A stretch of 33,647 nt of DNA from Candidatus Choladousia intestinigallinarum (GCA_018712605.1 DVGR01000185.1:1-33647); one strand, 5' to 3'; shown: positions 24,347-32,719, numbered from the stretch's first letter. The notes: a model not told the origin generated them from the letters alone. Program-made: numbers and translations.

Positions 24347-25207
24347 TCAGCCTTTAACGGCGCCGGATGTAACACCCTCTACAATGTACCGCTGCAGGAA
24401 CAGATACAAAATCAGGATCGGCAGCATTGCCAGGAGCAGCGCAGCCATAACAAGTCCCATATCCGTAGAATACGTTCCGTAGAATGCCTGTGTGGCAATG
24501 GGGATCGTATACAGCTCTTTCCTTGCAAGTACAAGGCTGGGAAGCAGGTAATCGTTCCAGAATGCCATAGCGTCAATGATAGCTACAGTGGCAATAGTAG
24601 GTTTAAGCAGCGGAAATACGATTTTCCAGTATGTCTGCCATCTGGTACATCCATCGATGAGGGCAGCCTCTTCCAGTTCCAGAGGAATATTTGTCCGGAT
24701 CGCACCATGGAACATGAAAGTTGCCATGGAGATCGAGAAGCCCACATGCATCAGAATCAGGGTGATGCGGCTGTTCAGCACGCCAAAGATACCGCCGTAG
24801 AGAGATACCAATGGGATCATCAGCACCTGGAAGGGGATAACCATGGAAGCGATCATGCCGGCAAAGAGAAGCGCACAGGCTTTCCACTTATTGCGGACAA
24901 TGACGAAAGCGGCCATGGAGGATACCAGCAGAGTCAAAACGGTAGCGCAGGTGGTGACAATTAGAGAATTTGTGAATGCCACCGGGAAATTCATGCTCTT
25001 CATTGCCTCCGGGAAGTTGGCGGTTGTAAATCCATGCTCACCGATGAGGCTTAAGGGATTTGAAGTAATATCCCCATTGGTTTTAAATACGTTGATTACT
25101 ACCAGTAAGAATGGGAAAACAAATAATATAAACACAAGAATGAGAACAATCATCATTATGGCATGAGAAATTGTTTTCCTGCGTGCGGCTTTTGCATTAT
25201 CAGTCAT
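24347..25207 (-). CDS. Carbohydrate ABC transporter permease, MalG/MsmG type
   Basis: 286 residues with six predicted membrane segments, starting near residue 14 (MMIVLILVFILFVFPFLLVV). The conserved EAA loop that docks on the ATPase is visible as LEEAALIDGCTRWQTYWKIVFP, followed by the C-terminal ending EGVTSGAVKG typical of MalG-type subunits. It forms the membrane channel with the neighbouring permease and imports oligosaccharides captured by the binding protein. The start shares one base with the stop of the upstream permease gene. No ATPase gene lies nearby, so a shared MsmK/UgpC-type ATPase encoded elsewhere is expected. Confidence 0.93.
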   Translation of the reverse strand: MTDNAKAARRKTISHAIMMIVLILVFILFVFPFLLVVINVFKTNGDITSNPLSLIGEHGFTTANFPEAMKSMNFPVAFTNSLIVTTCATVLTLLVSSMAAFVIVRNKWKACALLFAGMIASMVIPFQVLMIPLVSLYGGIFGVLNSRITLILMHVGFSISMATFMFHGAIRTNIPLELEEAALIDGCTRWQTYWKIVFPLLKPTIATVAIIDAMAFWNDYLLPSLVLARKELYTIPIATQAFYGTYSTDMGLVMAALLLAMLPILILYLFLQRYIVEGVTSGAVKG

Positions 25208-26088
25208 TACGCTTCCACCTCTCCTTTCTTACCAATATATACCTGGGTTACACCCACAATGGCACATACGATAAACAGAATCAGAGCCTCAGCCTGGCCG
25301 GTGCCATACCTCCTGTATGTAAACGCCTGGTTGTACACGTGCATAGCTGCCATAACAGAGGAACCGAAGGGCTCGCCCTTTGTCAAGGACAGGTTCACAT
25401 CGTAAACCATGAAGCATCTTGTCAGAGTCAGGAAGAGACACTGTACAAAGGAAGATCTCATCAGAGGAACGGTTACGTAGAAAGTAGCCTGGCTCTGGGT
25501 ACAGCCATCGATCTCGGCGGCTTCCATGAGGCTCTTGGAAACGCTCATAAAGCCTGCTACGTAGATCAGCATCATGTAGCCTGCGTACTGCCATACGGAA
25601 ACGACGATGAGACAAAGCATAGCTCCGTTGGTAGTAGCCAGCCAGGAAGTAGACAGGGCACCGATTGAAAGTGACTGTCCGATGGATACTAAAGCACGGT
25701 TAAATACGAACTTCCAGATATAACCAAGAACGATGCCGCCGATCAGGTTCGGAATAAAGAAGCCTGCTCGGAAGAAGTTCTGGCCTTTGATGCCGCTGGT
25801 CACCAGGTATGCCAGACCAAAGGCCACCAGGTTTACGAATACAACGGCAATAACTGTATAGAATGCGGTTCTTCCCAGAGCCTGCCAGAAAGCGGCGTCC
25901 TGGGCGGCTGCCATATAATTCTCAAGACCTACAAAAGGCTTTTCGACGGAAACGCCGTCCCAGCTTGTGAAGGTCAGATATAAACCGTAAATAAACGGAA
26001 GAATCACGACGCCGAGGAATAAGATTGTCGCAGGACCGGCAAAGATGGTAAACTGGCCGATCTTATACGACATAGTATTCTTTTTCAT
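25207..26088 (-). CDS. Carbohydrate ABC transporter permease, MalF/MsmF type
   Basis: 293 residues, six predicted membrane segments, the first at about 13-35 (FAGPATILFLGVVILPFIYG). The EAA loop is MEAAEIDGCTQSQATFYVTVP, at the normal distance from the C-terminus. AGGAGGGGG precedes the start at long spacing. It follows the binding-protein gene after a 120-nt gap that contains a strong terminator, so permease transcripts are probably fewer than binding-protein transcripts. Confidence 0.93.
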   Translation of the reverse strand: MKKNTMSYKIGQFTIFAGPATILFLGVVILPFIYGLYLTFTSWDGVSVEKPFVGLENYMAAAQDAAFWQALGRTAFYTVIAVVFVNLVAFGLAYLVTSGIKGQNFFRAGFFIPNLIGGIVLGYIWKFVFNRALVSIGQSLSIGALSTSWLATTNGAMLCLIVVSVWQYAGYMMLIYVAGFMSVSKSLMEAAEIDGCTQSQATFYVTVPLMRSSFVQCLFLTLTRCFMVYDVNLSLTKGEPFGSSVMAAMHVYNQAFTYRRYGTGQAEALILFIVCAIVGVTQVYIGKKGEVEA

Positions 26089-26153
26089 CTCTTTTTCCCC
26101 CTCCTATTGTTTTAGAGATTGCTGGATCATAGGATCCTTCGCCTGTTTGGGGC

Positions 26154-26187
26154 AAAAAAAGGGGTGTCGGCGCCTGTCCGACACCCC
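26154..26187 (-). terminator. Strong terminator between the binding-protein and permease genes
   Basis: GGGGTGTCGG (26161-26170) and CCGACACCCC (26178-26187) form a perfect 10-bp stem with a 7-nt loop; read on the minus strand it runs into seven T (26154-26160). Partial read-through would give more binding protein than permease, a known design for such operons. Confidence 0.85.
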
Positions 26188-26208
26188 CGTATCAGCATGT
26201 TAAAGTGA

Positions 26209-27471
26209 TTAGTGCTCAACCGGAGTAGTAGATGACCAGTAAGCTTCAAGCTCGCCTGCGAAGCCTTCACGGTCGATCTGTCCAGCCAGATATTTCTGGA
26301 AGGAAGCGCCGCAGATTGAGTAGTGGTCATCCGGCAGATAGTCATAGTTGGGGATCAGGTTTCCAGCATCCGCATATTCCTTAACAGAAGCTCCCAGAGG
26401 ATCTGCTACTTCAAGAGAGATGTTGGTAAATGCGGGAACCAGTGCGCAGCTATCTACCAGGAAGGACTGGCCTGCTTCGTCACTTACCATCCAGTTCAGG
26501 AAGTCTTTTGCTGCCTGACGCTGCTCGTCTGTGATGCTCTCAGCGGAGTCAATGTAGAAGTATTTGGAACCGCCGCCTGTAAGCTTGGTGTTGGCGCCGT
26601 CATCCAGGTTCTGGGGAACAGGCATAATACCCATGTTCTCAGAGTAGTCGTACTGGTTGATTACGGACCAATCCCAGTTGCCGCCGAACATGAAAGCGAT
26701 CTCGCCTTCAGCCAGCTTCTGTGAGGTAACCTCACGCTCTGCTGCGATAGCAGAATCCTTTGCGTAGTTGTACTCCATCAGTACATCGAAAGTATCCATC
26801 AGTGCGTTAAACTTTTCGTTGTTGATCAGGTCTGCGGAACCTTCATACAGGCTCTGAACGAATGCTTCCGGGTCTTCCTGCTGCTCATATACCTGTGCAA
26901 GGAAATGTGCGCCGATGGACCAGTCTTCCTTCAGGATACCAACGGGTGCTGCCATGCCGCCCTCTACCAGAGTGTCCAGAAGGCCTTTGAATGCATCCAG
27001 TGTCGCATAATCAGCGGGAACGAATTCCTCACCTGTGATAGCTTCGATAGCGTCTGCGTTGTAGATCACGCCGCGGGCCTCAACACAAACCGGGAAGCCA
27101 AGAACTTTGTCGTCTACGGAGATAGCATAAGGAGTATTAGCTACCCACTCCTGGTCGCTCAGGTCGATTGCATGCTCCGGCCCTAAGGAATATACGTCCT
27201 TAGCGTCAACCATGGACATTACATAGGGATCGTCAGCAGCGTATCTGGAACCCATATGAGCTGCTACCGTATCGTTGGAGTAGTAAACCTCCATAGCAAC
27301 TCCTGCGGATTCTGAGTACGTAGAAGCTACCTCCTCGAACTGAGTCTGAATCTCCATCTTGGAATTGAAGACTGTCAGGTTCTCGCCCTCAGCCATAGCC
27401 GGTGTAGCTACGCTGGCTGCCAGAGATGCTGCCATAGCTGCAGCCATAACCATAGAAACTCGTTTTTTCAT
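26209..27471 (-). CDS. Sugar ABC transporter solute-binding protein with a non-lipoprotein signal
   Basis: 420 residues, AAGGAGG before ATG. It belongs to the MalE-like family 1 of binding proteins (FMFGGNWDWSVINQYDY, AAKDFLNWMVSDEAGQSFL). The signal peptide is MKKR, then an Ala/Met-rich core, then TPAMA followed by EGEN, an AxA-type cleavage site after residue 27. There is no Cys near the site, so no lipobox, although a Gram-positive binding protein normally needs a lipid anchor. Expected ligands are sucrose and raffinose-family sugars, judged from the neighbouring enzymes only. Transcription is likely from the TTGACA promoter upstream and under the adjacent LacI-type regulator. Confidence 0.92.
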   Translation of the reverse strand: MKKRVSMVMAAAMAASLAASVATPAMAEGENLTVFNSKMEIQTQFEEVASTYSESAGVAMEVYYSNDTVAAHMGSRYAADDPYVMSMVDAKDVYSLGPEHAIDLSDQEWVANTPYAISVDDKVLGFPVCVEARGVIYNADAIEAITGEEFVPADYATLDAFKGLLDTLVEGGMAAPVGILKEDWSIGAHFLAQVYEQQEDPEAFVQSLYEGSADLINNEKFNALMDTFDVLMEYNYAKDSAIAAEREVTSQKLAEGEIAFMFGGNWDWSVINQYDYSENMGIMPVPQNLDDGANTKLTGGGSKYFYIDSAESITDEQRQAAKDFLNWMVSDEAGQSFLVDSCALVPAFTNISLEVADPLGASVKEYADAGNLIPNYDYLPDDHYSICGASFQKYLAGQIDREGFAGELEAYWSSTTPVEH

Positions 27472-27511
27472 GTTTTCTTTTCCTCCTTCTTGGTTTTTAT
27501 CAGGTGTCTGT

Positions 27512-27548
27512 ATAGTACCACAAACTGCACAGATATGTCAATCGGTAA
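27512..27548 (-). promoter_or_regulatory. Promoter and candidate operator of the binding-protein gene
   Basis: Minus strand: TTGACA (27536-27541), 18-base spacer, TACTAT (27512-27517). The plus-strand sequence ATATGTCAATCGGT (27534-27547), covering the -35, matches ATATGTCAACCGAT at the LacI-type gene promoter except for two transitions, so it may be the operator of that regulator. Confidence 0.55.
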
Positions 27549-27813
27549 ACATAAATTTCATGGCCCAAAATTGTATTTTCGGTACATGTTAACGAACTTT
27601 AGCCTTTTTTTTTAGTTATATTTACCAATAGATTTTGTGGAAGAAATTGTGGAATTCACAATGGCATTTCTGGAATATGATTACCGTTGAACATAAAAAT
27701 AAAAATAAATTTATATGAATAAATACAACACATTAAGAAATCAGAAAATTTCTGAGATCGATTTAAAGTTTTATGACTAAAAAAGAATTCCGCAGCACGG
27801 TCCATGCGGAGCA
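27549..27813. other. AT-rich upstream region with palindromes
   Basis: This part of the 400-nt gap between the binding-protein and regulator genes holds no gene. It contains GTACATGTTAAC (27582-27593), the near-palindrome ATTGTGGAATTCACAAT (27646-27662, seven of eight base pairs) and the exact palindrome TCAGAAAATTTCTGA (27741-27755). These may be protein-binding sites; none matches a cre box. Confidence 0.4.
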
Positions 27814-27843
27814 TAAAAAATCCTGCCGGGTTTCCGGCAGGAT
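27814..27843 (-). terminator. Terminator of the LacI-type regulator gene
   Basis: ATCCTGCCGG (27820-27829) and CCGGCAGGAT (27834-27843) form a perfect 10-bp stem with a 4-nt loop; on the minus strand it runs into TTTTTTAT. Confidence 0.85.
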
Positions 27844-27871
27844 GAAAATCATGGATGGAGACAGGAGATTC

Positions 27872-28849
27872 TTATGTACTCTCACGTTTGATCAGTGAGA
27901 CAGGAAACCGCATTTCCTTGGCTACAGTTTCCCCGGACAGCACACTGTTCAGAGCGGAGACCGCAGCGTCCGCCATCTCTTTGACAGGCTGACGGATCGT
28001 GGTGATACGAGGGGTAGTGAGAGAGGCGATGTTTACATCGTCAAAGCCGACTACCTTAAGCTGTTCGGGAACCTGAATCTGCTTTTCTTTACATATCTGA
28101 ATCACCTGAGCGGCGATCAGGTCGGAGCTAGCGAAAATCCCGTCGATCTGGGGATTCTGTTCAAGAACCAGACGGATAATCGCATAATAATCCATTTCAT
28201 TATAGTATTCGTCATCTGGATTTATAGTCATATACTGCACGCCCATTTTTTGGCACACGGTCTCAAAGGATACCTTGCGCCCATCCGCAGGCATGGCCAT
28301 TTGGTTTACGCCGCCGATATGGAGCAGGCAGCGGCACCCCTGTTCGATTAAATGCTCCGTGGCCAGCATACCCCCCTGGTAATTGTCGCAGACAATGCCA
28401 GCGGTGGCTTCATCGATAAACCGCTCAATCGTAATGACAGGAAAATCCAGATTTTTAAAAACTTCTGTATGAAAAAGGCCGCTGAAGAGGATTACCCCCG
28501 AAACCCGGTTTCTCCAGCACATTTCAATATATTTTTCCTCCAGGTCTGTCTTCCCTTTGGAACTGAAGAGCAGGATTTTATAATTAGATTCATACGCTGC
28601 TTCTTCCAGACAGTCAATCATTTTCGCAAAATAAGGATGGACGATATGCGGAACTATAACGCCGATGGTGTTGGTTCTCTGGGTGGAAAGGGAACGGGCC
28701 ATCTCATTGGGCTGATAGTTCAGTTCCTTCATGACCCGGTAAACCTTTTGGCGGGTTTTTTCGCTGATATATCCCCGGTTATTCAAAACCCTGGAGACTG
28801 TTCCAACCGTCAGCCCCGATTCACGTGCCACATCCTTTAACGTAGCCAT
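27872..28849 (-). CDS. LacI-family transcriptional regulator of the sugar locus
   Basis: 325 residues from the ATG ending at 28849, 8 nt after AAAGGGG; the GTG three codons earlier has no spacing for a ribosome binding site. The N-terminal helix-turn-helix and hinge helix are standard: ATLKDVARESGLTVGTVSRVLNNRGY, then YQPNEMARSLSTQRT. The rest is a periplasmic-binding-protein-like sensor domain (IGVIVPHIVHPYFA, GIFASSDLIAAQ, VGFDDVNIASLTTPRITT). It probably represses the sugar operon until an imported sugar binds. It has its own promoter and terminator, and the shared motif over both promoters suggests autoregulation as well. Confidence 0.93.
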   Translation of the reverse strand: MATLKDVARESGLTVGTVSRVLNNRGYISEKTRQKVYRVMKELNYQPNEMARSLSTQRTNTIGVIVPHIVHPYFAKMIDCLEEAAYESNYKILLFSSKGKTDLEEKYIEMCWRNRVSGVILFSGLFHTEVFKNLDFPVITIERFIDEATAGIVCDNYQGGMLATEHLIEQGCRCLLHIGGVNQMAMPADGRKVSFETVCQKMGVQYMTINPDDEYYNEMDYYAIIRLVLEQNPQIDGIFASSDLIAAQVIQICKEKQIQVPEQLKVVGFDDVNIASLTTPRITTIRQPVKEMADAAVSALNSVLSGETVAKEMRFPVSLIKREST

Positions 28850-28884
28850 TTGCGTCACCCCTTTCTGTAAAATCTATATACATA

Positions 28885-28920
28885 AATATAGCATTTTTTC
28901 TTACAATATGTCAACCGATG
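28885..28920 (-). promoter_or_regulatory. Promoter and candidate operator of the LacI-type gene
   Basis: Minus strand: TTGACA (28909-28914), 18-base spacer, TATATT (28885-28890). The plus-strand ATATGTCAACCGAT (28907-28920) overlaps the -35 exactly as at the binding-protein promoter. Confidence 0.6.
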
Positions 28921-28940
28921 GTTAGATATATCAGATAGGA

Positions 28941-28969
28941 TTGTCTGGAAAGAAAAACTGTGATACACT
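28941..28969 (+). promoter_or_regulatory. Promoter of the HAD phosphatase gene
   Basis: TTGTCT (28941-28946), 17-base spacer, TACACT (28964-28969). Transcription would begin near 28976, where a stem-loop starts. Confidence 0.6.
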
Positions 28970-28975
28970 TTAAAA

Positions 28976-29022
28976 GATGCAGGATTGTGGGAGTGCGCAG
29001 CACGGAACAATCCGCAGGCATC
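28976..29022 (+). promoter_or_regulatory. 5'-terminal stem-loop of the HAD mRNA
   Basis: GATGC pairs with GCATC (28976-28980/29018-29022), GGATTGT with ACAATCC (28982-28988/29007-29013) and GTGC with GCAC (28993-28996/29000-29003). The hairpin begins at about the predicted transcription start, a position known to protect mRNA ends or to hold regulatory leaders. Confidence 0.45.
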
Positions 29023-29097
29023 ATAGTTGAGGGCTTTTGACATCAACATCTTTAAAAAGAGAAAACATAGAGAAAAGGAAAACAGAGGACAGAAAAG

Positions 29098-29931
29098 ATG
29101 AAAAAAAAGATAAAAATGATCGGTCTCGACCTGGACGGGACTGTATTTAATGAAGAAAAGAAAATTACCCCCCATACCAGGGTGGTTTTGGAGGAGGCCA
29201 TCCGCAGGGGAATCACGGTACTTCCGGCTACCGGCCGTCCCGAGGCGGGACTCCCTGAACAATTCCTGGAGATTCCGGGAGTCCGCTATGCGCTTACTTC
29301 CAACGGCAGCCGCATTATTGACCTGGAGAAGAAAGAGACGGTGTATGAAGAGCTGATTCCTTGGGAGATGGCCCAGGAACTGATCGGCACTCTGGCTGCC
29401 TGCCCTCATTCCGCTTGGGAGGCGTACTATGGGGGAAAATGCTTTGTGGATCAAGATACTTACCGCTTCCTTGAAGAGCCGGGAATGACGCCGGCTGTCA
29501 AAGAATACATCAAAAAGACGAGAAATCTGTGGCCTCATTTGATTCCCTATATGCGGGAAAACAGGATTGCCGTGGAGAAGCTCCATATGGTGTTTGACGA
29601 CCGGCAGGAGCGGGACCGCATGCTGGTTAAATTGAAAGAAGATTCCAGGATTGACGCCAGCTTTGCCAGTACCTTTAATCTGGAAATTATCTCTGCTAAA
29701 TCAGGAAAAGGAAACGGACTTCTGGCTTTGGGGAGAATTCTGGGAATCAAACAGGAAGAAATCATGGCCTGCGGGGATTCCTGGAATGACTGGGACATGC
29801 TGAAAAAGGCAGGGCTGGCTGTGGTAATGGAAAATGGAGATCCGGAGACGAAAAAACTGGCTGACTTTATCACAAAAAGCAATGAGGAAGACGGAGTGGC
29901 GTGGGCCATTGAGCAGTTAGTGCTGGAATAA
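29098..29931 (+). CDS. Cof-type HAD-family phosphatase
   Basis: 277 residues, with AGAGGA about 10 nt before ATG. It has the HAD motifs: I as GLDLDGTVFN (nucleophile and acid Asp), II in LTSNGS, III as the Lys in KSGKGNGL, and IV as GDSWNDWDML. The large cap inserted between motifs II and III marks the Cof/YwpJ (type IIB) subgroup, which dephosphorylates small sugar phosphates, nucleotides or flavin precursors. The substrate cannot be read from sequence. It faces away from the LacI-type gene and stands next to sugar genes, so a sugar phosphate is plausible. Confidence 0.92.
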   Translation: MKKKIKMIGLDLDGTVFNEEKKITPHTRVVLEEAIRRGITVLPATGRPEAGLPEQFLEIPGVRYALTSNGSRIIDLEKKETVYEELIPWEMAQELIGTLAACPHSAWEAYYGGKCFVDQDTYRFLEEPGMTPAVKEYIKKTRNLWPHLIPYMRENRIAVEKLHMVFDDRQERDRMLVKLKEDSRIDASFASTFNLEIISAKSGKGNGLLALGRILGIKQEEIMACGDSWNDWDMLKKAGLAVVMENGDPETKKLADFITKSNEEDGVAWAIEQLVLE

Positions 29932-29937
29932 GGGAGT

Positions 29938-29965
29938 AAAACAGGCGGGGCTATGGCCCCGCCTG
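29938..29965. terminator. Terminator between the HAD and GH43 genes
   Basis: CAGGCGGGGC (29942-29951) and GCCCCGCCTG (29956-29965) pair perfectly over 10 bp. On the minus strand TTTTACT follows, so it best serves the GH43 gene; the plus-strand side has only a weak T-tract. Confidence 0.75.
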
Positions 29966-29993
29966 CAGTTGTATCTGGATCAACTCTTCACGG

Positions 29994-32570
29994 TCACTGA
30001 GTGGAAGTGTACAGCTCCTGTACATCCTCGGCACCCAGCACGCCGCAGTATACCTGTACCTGGTCGAAGAGAGCGTCCCGCACATCCTCGTCATCCCAGA
30101 TGTAGCCGCTTCCCACCATAACGTCGGTTACCTGGGAAATGCCCGTCTTGTTATTCAGGAAACAGTCGCTGATATTCTTAACCTCCTGCCCCACAAGTTC
30201 TCCGTTTAAGTAAACCTTAATACCTTGGGGATCCACGGTGTAGACTACGTGCTGCCACACCTCACGTTCTCCGCTGGTAGTAAGCAGTGCGCCCATGACA
30301 TCACTGTAGGCGTTTGCGTTAATCCTGGCTATGAGATTTGCGCCGATCCGGGTAAGAGGATAGGCCGCGGCAGCGTCCGCCTCAAAAAGGGCGCTGTGTT
30401 CAAAGGTTTCCTCCCCAATGTTAACCCACATAGCTACAGAGTAACCGGCAGGCTTCACCTCAGAGAAAGTATCCTCTGGGAGACGGAGATAGTTCACGCC
30501 TTTTGCCCCTTCCTCATTGGTGATCTGCAGGACGCTTCCCCTGGTTTCGTCTTCTATAATAGAAGCAGTGCCTTCCAGGAGGGCAGTTCCGCTTCCGGCA
30601 GACCCTTCCATGGGGGGCAGAGTATTATCCTGGGCGGGAGTGTCAAAATCAAAACCGTACATCATATATGCCTTCTGGCGTACCGTAACCTTGTAGGTTC
30701 TGGTGACGGAGGCGCTTCCCCTGGTGATCTGGGCGGTAAGATCTACCCGAACATCCTCTTCCTGTCTAGTGGCCTCTCCCGTTTCACTGAGAGTCTCTGG
30801 ATCGGAAGAGGTCCAGACTACGTCTGCCCCCATAACGGATTCGGGGAGCTCCAGGCTTTCGCTGGTGGCGGAGGGGATCATCTGGTCGACAGAAACGGCC
30901 GCCATGTCAGCCACCATCTCGTCATCCTCCATATCAATCATACTTCCCCAGATGCTGGTATTATCGCTGCCGATGGCGGTAAAGGTCATCACCGGGTCAG
31001 GATCAGAGTTTTCTTTATGCTGGAGGAAGAAGATTCCTTTGTAAGTCACATCGTTGATCTCAAAGGTGACATAATCGTAGCCTTTGCCGGAGTCAGTCTT
31101 TGTCCATGTGCCGGCGGCCGCTCCGGACACTGTGCCGTCCTCTTCCAGAGTAAGCATCTGTGTGGTGAGCATCTCTCCGCTGGTGTTGGTTCCGTGGTTG
31201 ATAAATTCATAAGAACCCACTACCTGGCTGTCTTCATAATTTTCCGGTGTCTCTCCCATATACTCATATACGGCAGTGACTGGCCACAGATCCTCATTCA
31301 TAAACTGCTGATGTACCCGCAGCTCATGGGCTTCAAGCTGGGGCTCAATGTCGAAACGCTGATGGTAGAACAGATAGCGGGAGCCATCATCGTCAATCAA
31401 GGCGGAGTTGTGTCCGGCGGCACGTTTTCCGATCTGGTCATAGAAGGAGTAATTGCCGATGAGCTTGATGCCGTAGAGGTCATTGCTCTCTCCGTTGTCA
31501 GCGGCGTTTCCTCCGGCTGCATCCAGGTAGGGGCCAGTAGGATTCTCGGAACGGAACAGACGCATGTTGTACCCGCCCTCTGCCGTCAGGCCGCCGTAGG
31601 TTTCGTACATATAATAGTAGCCAGTCTCGCTGTCATACAGAATGTAGGGAGCTTCTCCTGACTGATGATTGCCTCCGGCCAGGTGGACACCGAAATACCG
31701 GTCTACAAAGTTGCCGGATACCTCGTCCGTGGAATCGACGCCCGGATAAATGGCGGCCCCTGTGGCACGGTCAAGCTCCAGCAGGAAGAGTCCGCCGGAC
31801 CAGGAACCGTAGGACATATAAAGTCTCTCGCCGTCAGCGTCAAAGAAAAGGTTGGGGTCAATGGCGTTGGGAGCGTAAAGGTTATTCCAGCCGCCGTTGG
31901 AGTCAAACCAGTTCTCGCTGATTTCATCGATTCCTCCATTTTCTGAGCCCTTTTCTATGAGAGCGGTCAAATTCAGGTAATCATTGTCCCATTTAGTGTC
32001 CCGGGAGCTGTTCCCGTCCGGTTCTCCGGTCATGGTAAAGCCAGAGTAAAGAATGGTATCCACGAACTCATAGGGTCCTTCAAAGGTCTTGGATACCAGG
32101 TAACTGATGCAGGAGCGGCGCCAGGTGGAGGAGGTGCAGCAGTACAGCATATAGGCGCCGGTGGAGCCGTCCTCCCATTCATAGTAAGGATTCCAGATGG
32201 CGTCCGGAGCCCATACGGCATAGCCTCCGCCGGCACAGTCTCCATCGTCGTAGCCGGCCCATTGGAAAGGCTTTTCCAGGTTTTCCAGGAGATTTCCGTA
32301 AAAAGGAGTTTCCTCCACATTGCCATAGTCATAGTTTACCTGCTGCCACTGGATCAGATCCTGGGATTCGGCGGAAGCAGTGTGGGAACCCAGGACATAA
32401 TAGTCTCCGTCCTCCGTCTTTATAATAGAAGGATCGTGAACGGATACCCTGGTAAGCTCTGGTGTCGAGCTCTCGGCCTCTTCTCCCTGAACGGGAAGAA
32501 AGGAAGAGACAGCCAGCGCTCCGGTAAGGGAGGCGGCCAGAAGTCTGTGTAACCATTTTTTCTTTTTCAT
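29994..32570 (-). CDS. Secreted multidomain GH43 arabinan-type glycosidase
   Basis: 858 residues from the ATG ending at 32570, chosen because it gives a clean signal peptide (MKKKKWLHRLL, hydrophobic core, VQGEE); the 54 extra residues of the ORF track look untranslated. The GH43 five-bladed propeller has Asp46 in VHDPSII, a second Asp in NAIDPNLFFD and the acid Glu in SGEAPYILY, with GHNSALIDDDGSRY, as in endo-arabinanase and arabinosidase subgroups. A beta-barrel insertion of the GH43 C2 kind follows, then an Ig-like segment (VVWTSSDPETLSETG), then a LamG/ConA-like domain (SVAMWVNIGEETFEH, VYLNGELVGQEV). No LPXTG anchor is seen, so it is probably released. The ribosome binding site is weak. 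A TTGCGA-17-TATAAT promoter lies upstream. Confidence 0.88.
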   Translation of the reverse strand: MKKKKWLHRLLAASLTGALAVSSFLPVQGEEAESSTPELTRVSVHDPSIIKTEDGDYYVLGSHTASAESQDLIQWQQVNYDYGNVEETPFYGNLLENLEKPFQWAGYDDGDCAGGGYAVWAPDAIWNPYYEWEDGSTGAYMLYCCTSSTWRRSCISYLVSKTFEGPYEFVDTILYSGFTMTGEPDGNSSRDTKWDNDYLNLTALIEKGSENGGIDEISENWFDSNGGWNNLYAPNAIDPNLFFDADGERLYMSYGSWSGGLFLLELDRATGAAIYPGVDSTDEVSGNFVDRYFGVHLAGGNHQSGEAPYILYDSETGYYYMYETYGGLTAEGGYNMRLFRSENPTGPYLDAAGGNAADNGESNDLYGIKLIGNYSFYDQIGKRAAGHNSALIDDDGSRYLFYHQRFDIEPQLEAHELRVHQQFMNEDLWPVTAVYEYMGETPENYEDSQVVGSYEFINHGTNTSGEMLTTQMLTLEEDGTVSGAAAGTWTKTDSGKGYDYVTFEINDVTYKGIFFLQHKENSDPDPVMTFTAIGSDNTSIWGSMIDMEDDEMVADMAAVSVDQMIPSATSESLELPESVMGADVVWTSSDPETLSETGEATRQEEDVRVDLTAQITRGSASVTRTYKVTVRQKAYMMYGFDFDTPAQDNTLPPMEGSAGSGTALLEGTASIIEDETRGSVLQITNEEGAKGVNYLRLPEDTFSEVKPAGYSVAMWVNIGEETFEHSALFEADAAAAYPLTRIGANLIARINANAYSDVMGALLTTSGEREVWQHVVYTVDPQGIKVYLNGELVGQEVKNISDCFLNNKTGISQVTDVMVGSGYIWDDEDVRDALFDQVQVYCGVLGAEDVQELYTSTQ

Positions 32571-32690
32571 GTTTTCTGTTGGGATGCAGAAACATCCCCG
32601 CTCCTTTCTCTCCATATCCGGGAAGAGTCCAAGAACCTTCGCCGGGATGGATAAATTTTTAGAAAATTCTAAAATATTATAGATAATTGT

Positions 32691-32719
32691 ATTATATAAT
32701 AGGCGGGAGAAAATCGCAA
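32691..32719 (-). promoter_or_regulatory. Promoter of the GH43 gene
   Basis: Minus strand: TTGCGA (32714-32719), 17-base spacer, TATAAT (32691-32696), giving a leader of about 115 nt. A strong AAAGGAG lies in this leader but 25 nt upstream of and out of frame with the chosen start. Confidence 0.65.

Noticed and set aside
27472-27813. CcpA cre box upstream of the sugar operon
   Set aside because: No site with the required central CG and flanks was seen; the dyads there do not match.
30225-31661. 478-residue plus-strand ORF opposite the GH43 gene
   Set aside because: Antisense shadow; the GH43 strand carries all catalytic motifs and the signal peptide.
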